A DNA stretch of 5,260 nucleotides, from positions 1-5,260 of the forward strand of contig CAIPFS010000471.1 of assembly GCA_903864375.1 (NCBI GenBank), read 5' to 3'. Source of the stretch: an uncultured Verrucomicrobiota bacterium. GTDB taxonomy: Bacteria; Verrucomicrobiota; Verrucomicrobiia; Limisphaerales; UBA9464. The notes under the pieces were generated by a model. The model made no database searches. It saw only the letters and a list, made by a program, of their open reading frames with translations, and was not told the origin of the DNA. The position numbers were made by a program, and so were the translations under genes. Below are positions 1 through 5,260 of this stretch, piece after piece; position 1 is the stretch's first letter, and every line of letters starts with the position of its first letter.

Positions 1-1169
1 CCGTTGTCGGAGACGATGAGACAGGCGATGGTCCCCTCGGTGCGGGTGGTCACCCGCACCTCGCCGCCGGTCTTGTGGTGGTGCACGATCGCATTGGTGA
101 TCAGGTTGGAGGCGACCTGACCGAGACGTCCGGCATCCCCGGAACAGACCGCCGACTGAGCATCCAGGAGGAGATTCACACGTTTTTCTCCAGCCAGCGG
201 TTGAAGCAATTCGATGGCGTCGCCGACGATGATTTCCAGGTCGACGGGTTCGGTTTGAAATTTCTCCTGACCCGAGTCGAGGCGGGCCAATTCCAGCAGC
301 TCTTCAACCAATCGCCGCATCCGTTGCGCCGCCCTCTGGCTGGCGGCAAAGGCGTCCTGGTGTCCGGAAACAGGACACGGACAGGCCAGTCCATTTTGGG
401 AATGACTGAGCAGAACGGAAATCGGGGTTCGCAGCTCATGGGCGGCATCCGCTGTGAACCGGGTTTGTTGGGCGAACGCTGCATCGAGGCGGGCAAAGGT
501 GGAGTTTAAAATCATCGCCAGGCGGCCCAGTTCACTTTCTGTCTCCGAGGTGCTGATGCGCTGGGTCAGGTCGCCGGTCGCAATACGTCCGGCAGCAGAA
601 GCTATGGCGTCGATCGGGCGCAGGGCGCGTGCAACCAGCCAGCCTCCGGTGGTCAACCCCAGACCCAGCACGAGTGCCCCGGCACCGAGCAGCACCCAGC
701 CCAACTGGCGCAGTCCTGATAATTCGGAATGGAGGTCTCGACCCACCAGGATGCAATCACCCCGTTCGGGGAAGATATAGGTTTCTCGAAGGGTCCTCCG
801 GAGCCGATGCTGGATGTCTTCCGGGCGGGGGCGTGGGATGTCCCTCGGTGCTGCGGCGGAATAACTCACGGGCGTCCGCGTTCCATCCATCCAGACGACG
901 TAGTAATAGCCGCCGTCCCGGGGCCGGTCGAACCAGGCGGCGTCCTCGGGATCGATTTGGAACGTCCGATCCTTTCGAGGTATGCCCGGGCGGGGCTGCT
1001 GCGACTCCATGAGGAGTTGAAGGCGGTCGTGGAGGTCCCGATCCAGGCGACGAAGCTGACGACCCTTTTCCAGTTGGAAGGCGGTGACCCCAAATCCGGT
1101 GAGGATGGTGAACAGGAGAAGACCGTACCAGAGTTGCAGGCGCCATCGGATGGAGTTGAAGAACTTCAT
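1..1169 (-). CDS. Sensor histidine kinase, CusS/QseC-like, partial (C-terminus off the left edge)
   Basis: Inner-membrane sensor kinase that would autophosphorylate on histidine and pass phosphate to the regulator encoded just upstream. 389 codons are open from the ATG to the left edge, without a stop. Visible in order: a first membrane helix at about residues 13-32; a periplasmic domain of about 120 residues; a second membrane helix at about 156-178; a HAMP linker to about 230; the dimerisation/phosphoacceptor helix with HELRTP (H244); and an ATPase domain with an N box (N355, N359). The frame stops at V-S-D-N, which is probably the start of the G1 box (DxG), so roughly 70-80 residues are missing. 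The start overlaps the regulator stop as ATGA, indicating translational coupling. The architecture matches heavy-metal sensor kinases, but the periplasmic domain is poor in His, Met and Cys, so the signal is inferred from the neighbours. The hairpin loop carries C263-P-C265. Confidence 0.93.
   Translation of the reverse strand, partial: MKFFNSIRWRLQLWYGLLLFTILTGFGVTAFQLEKGRQLRRLDRDLHDRLQLLMESQQPRPGIPRKDRTFQIDPEDAAWFDRPRDGGYYYVVWMDGTRTPVSYSAAAPRDIPRPRPEDIQHRLRRTLRETYIFPERGDCILVGRDLHSELSGLRQLGWVLLGAGALVLGLGLTTGGWLVARALRPIDAIASAAGRIATGDLTQRISTSETESELGRLAMILNSTFARLDAAFAQQTRFTADAAHELRTPISVLLSHSQNGLACPCPVSGHQDAFAASQRAAQRMRRLVEELLELARLDSGQEKFQTEPVDLEIIVGDAIELLQPLAGEKRVNLLLDAQSAVCSGDAGRLGQVASNLITNAIVHHHKTGGEVRVTTRTEGTIACLIVSDN
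1166..1169 (-). promoter_or_regulatory. ATGA stop/start overlap coupling regulator to kinase
   Basis: The regulator stop (TGA) and the kinase start (ATG) share bases as ATGA on the minus strand. No Shine-Dalgarno sequence is visible before this kinase ATG, so translation probably depends on ribosomes finishing the regulator. This also fixes the kinase start. Confidence 0.75.
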
Positions 1170-1816
1170 TCGATGATGTAGCCGTGGCCCCGCCGCGTCA
1201 GGATGAAGTTTTGCCCCAGTTTCTTTCGGAGATTGAAAATATGCACGTCGAGGATGTTGGAGAGCGTGGATTCATTTTCATCGAAAAGGTGGTCGTAGAG
1301 GGCGGTGCGGGTGACGAGTTCGCCGCGGTGCAAGGCCAGAAACTCGAGGACGACGTATTCCCGGGCGGTCAGCGTAATGGACTTTCCCAGCCGGGTGACC
1401 GTGCGCGCGGCCAGATGAATGGAAACCTCGCCAATCGTCAGGTCGGATTGGGGATGATGGAGACTCCGCCGTATCAGCGACCGGAGGCGGGCCATCAATT
1501 CGGGCGTGTCAAACGGCTTGGTGAGGTAGTCGTCGGCACCTGCATCCAGTCCACGAACGCGGTCGGCACTGCGATCCCGTGCGGTCAACATCAAGACCGG
1601 CGTGGCACGCTTCAGCCGGAGTCGCCGCAAAATCTCCCAGCCATCGATTCCGGGCAGCATGACATCCAGAAGGATTGCGTCATAGTCGGTGTGGAGTGCT
1701 TTATAGAGGCCTTCCTCACCCTCCGCCGCCGTGTCGACGGAGTAACCCTCACGCCGTAGGGCCACCGTCAACCCCGTCAGCAGGTCGGGTTCATCTTCCA
1801 CCACGAGAAGTCTCAT
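1166..1816 (-). CDS. OmpR/PhoB-family response regulator (CusR/CopR-like)
   Basis: DNA-binding response regulator of 216 residues, the usual length for the family. The receiver domain (about 1-118) has the acidic pair E7/D8, phosphoacceptor D51 in ILLDVMLPGIDGW, T78 and K100 in the LTKPF motif, so all switch residues are present. The C-terminal winged helix (about 125-216) has the typical SNILDVHIFNLRKKLG recognition region and ends in RRGHGYIIE. I chose the ATG giving MRLLVVEDE, because receiver domains begin there. The same frame runs upstream to an ATG at 1942, but those 42 residues resemble no domain and would cross the control region. No clear Shine-Dalgarno precedes the chosen start. 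It is the first gene of a two-gene unit with the kinase, overlapping by four bases. Its divergence from a multicopper oxidase and an efflux adaptor suggests it controls metal, probably copper, resistance; that target is an inference from context. Confidence 0.95.
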   Translation of the reverse strand: MRLLVVEDEPDLLTGLTVALRREGYSVDTAAEGEEGLYKALHTDYDAILLDVMLPGIDGWEILRRLRLKRATPVLMLTARDRSADRVRGLDAGADDYLTKPFDTPELMARLRSLIRRSLHHPQSDLTIGEVSIHLAARTVTRLGKSITLTAREYVVLEFLALHRGELVTRTALYDHLFDENESTLSNILDVHIFNLRKKLGQNFILTRRGHGYIIE

Positions 1817-1980
1817 TGTTGTCCGGGGAACGATGCCATGGATGCCTGCCGATGGCACGACGAATGCCACCCTGTAGCGAAAGCCTGAATCAACCCACAT
1901 GAATGGCGGATGAATGGCCTCCGCCGATCGGATTTTCGTCATTCATCGGGCAATCATGTTCGAGTGCCTACAGTCTGCGC
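1817..1980. promoter_or_regulatory. Divergent intergenic control region between regulator and oxidase
   Basis: These 164 bases separate two outward-facing start codons, so they must hold promoters for both the regulator-kinase unit and the oxidase-adaptor unit. I see no convincing -35/-10 pair. TACAGT at 1969-1974 is a weak -10-like hexamer for the rightward unit, but it lies only seven bases from the ATG. A 6-base inverted repeat (TGCCAT 1834-1839, ATGGCA 1852-1857) lies in the likely leader of the regulator. A cluster of GAATG-type repeats sits between 1862 and 1947. The open frames crossing the region from 1903 (plus) and 1942 (minus) look like upstream extensions of the flanking genes rather than coding sequence. 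Confidence 0.6.
1900..1917 (+). promoter_or_regulatory. Candidate response-regulator operator: TGAATGG direct repeat
   Basis: TGAATGG occurs at 1900-1906 and again at 1911-1917, separated by CGGA, an 11-base period (about one helical turn). OmpR/PhoB-family regulators typically bind as dimers to tandem direct repeats with this 7+4+7 geometry, and such a regulator is encoded next door. A near-inverted copy (TCATTCA) follows at 1939-1945; GATGAATG 1909-1916 pairs perfectly with CATTCATC 1940-1947. The repeat lies 63 bases before the oxidase start and 83 bases before the regulator start, suitable for controlling both. Binding is inferred only from geometry and position. Confidence 0.4.
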
Positions 1981-3732
1981 ATGAAGAACCGGTTGCATCC
2001 CAAAGAGAATTTCAAGCGTGGCGTGGTTTTGTCCGCCACCCTGGCTGCGGTCGCTCTGTTCCCCCTCGAGGGAGGGGCGGTGACCTACAATGCCCTCCAC
2101 ATCCCCGAACTGTTGACGGGAACGAACTTCAACCTCTGGCTGGGTCAGACAAATCAGCAGTACCGGACCGGTGCGGCCACAACCACTTATGGGTACAATG
2201 GCGCCCGCTTTTGGGGACCCACCCTGGTGATGAACCAGGGCGATGTGGTTCAAATCAACGTCACGAACAACCTCGCGGACACCACCACCGTTCACTGGCA
2301 CGGGTTCCATATTCCGGCCATCATGGATGGCGGTCCGCATCAGACCATCCCTGCGGGCACCGTCTGGTCACCCACGTTCACAGTCAAAAACAGTGCTGCC
2401 ACTTATTGGTATCATCCCCACCTGCACGGAACGACCCAGGAGCAGCTCACCAAGGGGGCGGGTGGATTCATCATCATCCGCGATGCCCAGGAAGCAGCGC
2501 TGGCCCTGCCGCGCACCTACGGGGTCGATGATCTGCCGCTGGCGATCACCAGTCGTCGATTCCTCACAGGCAATCAGTTCGCCTACGATCACAAGCTGGA
2601 TAATTATGGGGATTACGTTCTGGTGAACGGAACGGAAAATCCCGAAGTGACGCTGCCCAGGCAGTGGGTCCGTTTGCGGATTCTCAATGCAGAGATCGCC
2701 CGCGGTTACAATCTTGGCTGGAGCGACAACCGGACATTCTATGTCATTGGGAATGATCAGGGGCTGTTGAATGCACCGGTGCCCGTGACCCGGGTCAAAC
2801 TGATGGTCGGTGAACGGGTGGAGTTGATGGTCAATTTGGGTTCCGACAGCGTGGGGTCGACCCTGGACCTGAAGGCGTACAATTCGGGTCAGGCCTTTGG
2901 ATTTCCCGGAAATGAGGGCAATCCCCTGACACCGACCGGTAATTCCGGACCCGAAAATTTCAGCCTGATCAACAACACCGACTTTAATCTCGTCCGTCTG
3001 GTGGTGGGTGAGCCGACGGATCATCCCATCACGGCACTACCGGCCACGCTGGCGACCAACGTGTACTGGACGACCTCGGATGTTTCCAACACCCGGACGA
3101 TCAACATCACCGGCGGGGTGAATCTGACCGAGTTTACCTTCAACAACATCAGTTATACACCGACCCTGTTCAACCACACGATTCCTCTCAATGCCGTCGA
3201 ACAGTGGAACATCGTCAACAACCAGGTCTTTGGGCATTCCTTTCACATCCACGACATCAAATTCAAGATCATCTCCCGGAGCGGCGGCACACAGGTCTCA
3301 TCCAATGGCCAGCCGGCTGGCTACGAATCGGGTTGGAAGGACACCGTCTATGTCCCGAGGAATGAAAAGGTATCAGTCATCGCCCGATATGACGACTTTG
3401 CCAGCAATACCAATCCCTTCATGTTTCACTGCCACCTGCTGCAGCATGAAGACGGTGGAATGATGGGCCAGTTTCTGGTGGTGAACAATCAAACGGAGGA
3501 TTTGGTGCTCTCGAGTTTCACCCGCACGGGTCCGACCGACGTCATTGAACTCCCGTTCAAGGCGACGATCGGGACGACCTATACCCTGCAGTACTCAGGG
3601 GATTTTGTGACCTGGCGCCCGATCGGTTCAGTGACGAGTGACGGCACCACGGCGCTGTTTACTGAAACTGATGCCAGCCGATTGGCACAAGCCCGCGGGT
3701 TCTACCGGGTGGTCATTCCTTCAATCCCTTAA
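1981..3732 (+). CDS. Multicopper oxidase (CueO/CotA/bilirubin-oxidase-like), secreted, with C-terminal extension
   Basis: Secreted copper enzyme of 583 residues that would oxidise Cu(I) or phenolic substrates with four-electron reduction of O2 to water. All four copper-ligand motifs are intact: HWHG (H105, H107), HPHLHG (H145, H147), HSFHIH (H419, H422, H424) and HCHLLQHEDGGM (H483, C484, H485, H489, axial M494). Three cupredoxin domains span about 50-170, 180-310 and 345-502; closest by eye are CueO and bilirubin oxidase. The start at 1981 gives a signal peptide (basic MKNRLHPKENFKR, hydrophobic core about 15-28, cleavage near 33). The in-frame ATG at 1903 would bury it. The signal has KR, not a clear twin-arginine motif. 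No Met-rich segment like that of CueO is present. Residues 503-583 form an extra module unlike ordinary oxidase tails. Gene context (metal two-component system, CusB-like adaptor) supports a cuprous oxidase role; laccase-type activity remains possible. Confidence 0.95.
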   Translation: MKNRLHPKENFKRGVVLSATLAAVALFPLEGGAVTYNALHIPELLTGTNFNLWLGQTNQQYRTGAATTTYGYNGARFWGPTLVMNQGDVVQINVTNNLADTTTVHWHGFHIPAIMDGGPHQTIPAGTVWSPTFTVKNSAATYWYHPHLHGTTQEQLTKGAGGFIIIRDAQEAALALPRTYGVDDLPLAITSRRFLTGNQFAYDHKLDNYGDYVLVNGTENPEVTLPRQWVRLRILNAEIARGYNLGWSDNRTFYVIGNDQGLLNAPVPVTRVKLMVGERVELMVNLGSDSVGSTLDLKAYNSGQAFGFPGNEGNPLTPTGNSGPENFSLINNTDFNLVRLVVGEPTDHPITALPATLATNVYWTTSDVSNTRTINITGGVNLTEFTFNNISYTPTLFNHTIPLNAVEQWNIVNNQVFGHSFHIHDIKFKIISRSGGTQVSSNGQPAGYESGWKDTVYVPRNEKVSVIARYDDFASNTNPFMFHCHLLQHEDGGMMGQFLVVNNQTEDLVLSSFTRTGPTDVIELPFKATIGTTYTLQYSGDFVTWRPIGSVTSDGTTALFTETDASRLAQARGFYRVVIPSIP

Positions 3733-3745
3733 CCACATTCCTTTG

Positions 3746-4957
3746 ATGAGCCTGAATCCTCAACAAGTGGCATTGGCTGCTGGAGTGGTGGTCGTCTCCC
3801 TGTTTTTGGGAGGAGTGGTTGGATACGGCGTCCGGGTCCCAGCGCCTTCCACCGAAGCAGGTCCCGTGGGTCGCGATGTCCTGTACTACCAGAGTCCGAT
3901 GCATCCCTGGGTGACGTCGGACCATCCAGGAAACTGCACCGTCTGTGGCATGAAGTTGGTGGCTGTCCACGCGGGCGATGCTCCCCGCAAGGCCCGGAGT
4001 GATGGGGTGGTGATGCTTTCCCGAGAGAGTGTCCAGACTGTCGGTGTGGAGACCTCCACGGTCCGGCGGCAACCGCTGAAACGGAGTTTGAAAATATCAG
4101 GCACGTATGCTGAAGAGGAATCGAGGCACGGGGTGATTAGCGCCCCGGTGGAGGGGAAAATCGAGGGGCTGGCCATGAGCTGCGAGGGGCAGGTCATCCG
4201 TCGCCACCAACCGCTGGTGACGCTGTTCAGCAAGACCCTGTTGGGGGCGGCCGAAAGCTACAAGGAGGCGGCTGCTGCTGGTGGATCGGGCGAAGAAATC
4301 GCGCGGCGACGACTGATTCAGCTGGGGCTTTCCGAGGAACAGATCCGGATGATTCCCCAACGCCAGGCCGACGACCGTTACTTTGGCCTGCTGGCACCGT
4401 TGACGGGAACGATCACCCGGAGCTATGTAGCGGAAGGTCAATATGTGAAGGAGGGGGATCGACTCTTCGAGATCGCGGATTTCACACGGATGTGGTTCCT
4501 CTTCACAGTTTATGAGCCGGACCTTCCGCTCGTTCAGGTGGGGCAGTGGGTCACCCTCAATGCGCCCTCGGCACCTGGTCAAACCGTCCGGGCCCGCATC
4601 GCCTTCATCAGCCCGAATCTCGATGAGGCCACGCGTTCGACGATCGTTCGGGTGGTGGTGGAGAATCCGGGTGGACGTCTTCACAACAAAATGTCGGCAA
4701 CGGGTTTTGTGGAGTTGGCCGCCCCGGAGGTTCTCGGGATTCCGAGGACGGCTGTTTTACGGACCGGCTCGAACGCGAGGGTCTATGTTGAACAGGCTCC
4801 GGGCGTCTACGAAGCGCGGGTGGTCCAGTTGGGACGGACAGGGGATGGAACCTGGGAGGTCGTGTCGGGGTTGACGGAAGGTGAGAAGGTGGTGGTGAAC
4901 GGCAACCTGCTGATGGATGCCCAGGCGCAACTCCAGCAGGTGGCCAACAACCCGTAG
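3746..4957 (+). CDS. RND efflux periplasmic adaptor subunit, CusB-like (HlyD family) with heavy-metal-binding domain
   Basis: Membrane-fusion protein of 403 residues that would link an inner-membrane RND pump to an outer-membrane channel and pass Cu/Ag to the pump. In order: an N-terminal hydrophobic anchor or signal (about 8-28); a small metal-binding domain (about 46-73) with PMHP (M52, H53) and CTVCGM (C64, C67, M69); first half of the barrel-sandwich (about 130-160); a short helical hairpin (about 161-205) as in CusB; the second half (about 214-244); a beta-barrel (about 246-325); and a membrane-proximal domain to the end. The ATG at 3746 places the hydrophobic segment at the N-terminus. 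The frame stays open back to an ATG at 3638, but that overlaps the oxidase and puts unrelated residues before the anchor. It follows the oxidase by 13 bases, so they probably share a transcript. No pump gene follows. No clear Shine-Dalgarno is visible. Confidence 0.93.
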   Translation: MSLNPQQVALAAGVVVVSLFLGGVVGYGVRVPAPSTEAGPVGRDVLYYQSPMHPWVTSDHPGNCTVCGMKLVAVHAGDAPRKARSDGVVMLSRESVQTVGVETSTVRRQPLKRSLKISGTYAEEESRHGVISAPVEGKIEGLAMSCEGQVIRRHQPLVTLFSKTLLGAAESYKEAAAAGGSGEEIARRRLIQLGLSEEQIRMIPQRQADDRYFGLLAPLTGTITRSYVAEGQYVKEGDRLFEIADFTRMWFLFTVYEPDLPLVQVGQWVTLNAPSAPGQTVRARIAFISPNLDEATRSTIVRVVVENPGGRLHNKMSATGFVELAAPEVLGIPRTAVLRTGSNARVYVEQAPGVYEARVVQLGRTGDGTWEVVSGLTEGEKVVVNGNLLMDAQAQLQQVANNP

Positions 4958-4981
4958 GATCCCGGCCTCTGCCAGCTTCTT

Positions 4982-5260
4982 CTATTCAACGCTGAGGGTG
5001 TAGCTGAGGTTGGTGATGCCGTGACCGCACAACCAGCGAATAATTGGGCGAGTCCCATCGAGTCCATTTGAAAACGGTAGGTCGTAGAGTCCGATTTCGG
5101 ATTTTGTTCGAGCGATCCAGCCCCTGAAAGAGGACTCAATCCTGCTCGATTTGTCCTGAGGATTTTCCCTTGAGTTCAAGACCCCCAGACGGGTATTCAG
5201 TCGGGTGGTCAAATCGGCCCGCTCGGTTTCGTTGGTTCCGACCGATTCGGATTGCAGACG
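4982..5260 (-). CDS. Unidentified protein, C-terminal part (5' end off the right edge)
   Basis: A minus-strand frame is open from the right edge to a TAG at 4982-4984, giving 92 residues of what would be a protein C-terminus. I do not recognise it. It is hydrophilic at first (ERADLTTRLNTRLG, helix-like), then rich in Ser, Arg and Lys, and ends ITNLSYTLSVE. No membrane segment or catalytic motif is visible. Codons near the right edge and at the very end look like those of the neighbouring genes (many C/G third positions). The middle uses AGG three times and more A/T endings, so a decayed or chance frame is possible. A TTG at 5212 could in principle start it, but the frame continues past it to the edge. 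It is convergent with the adaptor gene, 24 bases between stops, and no hairpin terminator is evident between them. Confidence 0.45.
   Translation of the reverse strand, partial: RLQSESVGTNETERADLTTRLNTRLGVLNSRENPQDKSSRIESSFRGWIARTKSEIGLYDLPFSNGLDGTRPIIRWLCGHGITNLSYTLSVE

Noticed and set aside
729..1181. 150-residue plus-strand open frame opposite the kinase gene
   Set aside because: It is antisense to a kinase with clear membrane, HAMP and phosphoacceptor motifs, and its own translation shows no domain. High GC with biased third positions readily opens the opposite frame.
1184..1759. 191-residue plus-strand open frame opposite the response regulator
   Set aside because: Shadow of the regulator reading frame. 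The minus strand has all receiver and winged-helix motifs; the plus translation has none.
1834..1857. Inverted repeat TGCCAT / ATGGCA considered as an operator or leader hairpin
   Set aside because: Only six paired bases around a 12-base spacer, no U-run and no wider symmetry; common by chance in a GC-rich region.
1817..1942. Upstream extension of the regulator to an ATG at 1942
   Set aside because: It adds 42 residues with no domain character before the canonical MRLLVVEDE receiver start and covers the likely promoter region.
1903..1980. Upstream extension of the oxidase to an ATG at 1903
   Set aside because: The 26 extra residues would place a non-signal segment before an otherwise good signal peptide that begins at the ATG at 1981.
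2368..3024. 218-residue minus-strand open frame inside the oxidase gene
   Set aside because: Antisense to an oxidase region between conserved copper motifs; no recognisable domain.
3638..3745. Upstream extension of the adaptor to an ATG at 3638
   Set aside because: It would overlap the oxidase end by about 95 bases and push the N-terminal membrane anchor 36 residues inward. The ATG at 3746 gives the expected topology.
4097..4684. 195-residue minus-strand open frame inside the adaptor gene
   Set aside because: Antisense shadow of the adaptor barrel-sandwich and beta-barrel domains; no recognisable motif.
4958..4981. Possible bidirectional terminator between the convergent genes
   Set aside because: The 24 bases have no stem of useful length and no T-run on either strand. 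Only a CAGC/GCTG pairing reaching into the next gene is visible.

Overview
The window holds a copper/heavy-metal response locus with two divergent transcription units and the ends of two genes that run off its edges. Leftward (minus strand) lie an OmpR/PhoB-type response regulator and, overlapping it by ATGA, a CusS/QseC-type membrane sensor histidine kinase whose last part lies beyond the left edge. Rightward (plus strand) lie a secreted three-domain multicopper oxidase and, 13 bases later, a CusB-like RND-efflux periplasmic adaptor. At the right edge, a minus-strand open frame of unknown function ends 24 bases from the adaptor stop and points back at it.

The organism is probably a Gram-negative bacterium of the Verrucomicrobiota or a relative. 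The adaptor implies an outer membrane and a tripartite pump. The oxidase carries a C-terminal module of about 80 residues (YTLQYS...W...GFYRVV) that I associate, from memory, with verrucomicrobial secreted proteins. None of the four main starts has a clear Shine-Dalgarno sequence. The phylum is an inference; the copper-protein families are read directly from motifs.

Layout: 1-1169 kinase (partial, minus); 1166-1816 regulator (minus); 1817-1980 divergent control region with a 7+4+7 direct repeat like those bound by OmpR-family regulators; 1981-3732 multicopper oxidase; 3746-4957 efflux adaptor; 4982-5260 partial unknown gene (minus).

Likely working model (inference): the kinase senses an envelope signal, plausibly copper or silver, and phosphorylates the regulator. 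The regulator acts on the shared control region to raise expression of the oxidase, which would convert Cu(I) to less toxic Cu(II) in the periplasm, and of the adaptor, which would hand metal to an RND pump. No pump (CusA-like) or outer-membrane channel (CusC-like) gene is visible downstream. The families are known. The more unusual points are the oxidase C-terminal fusion, the pairing of oxidase and adaptor without a pump, a Cys-Pro-Cys in the kinase dimerisation hairpin, and the direct-repeat candidate operator.
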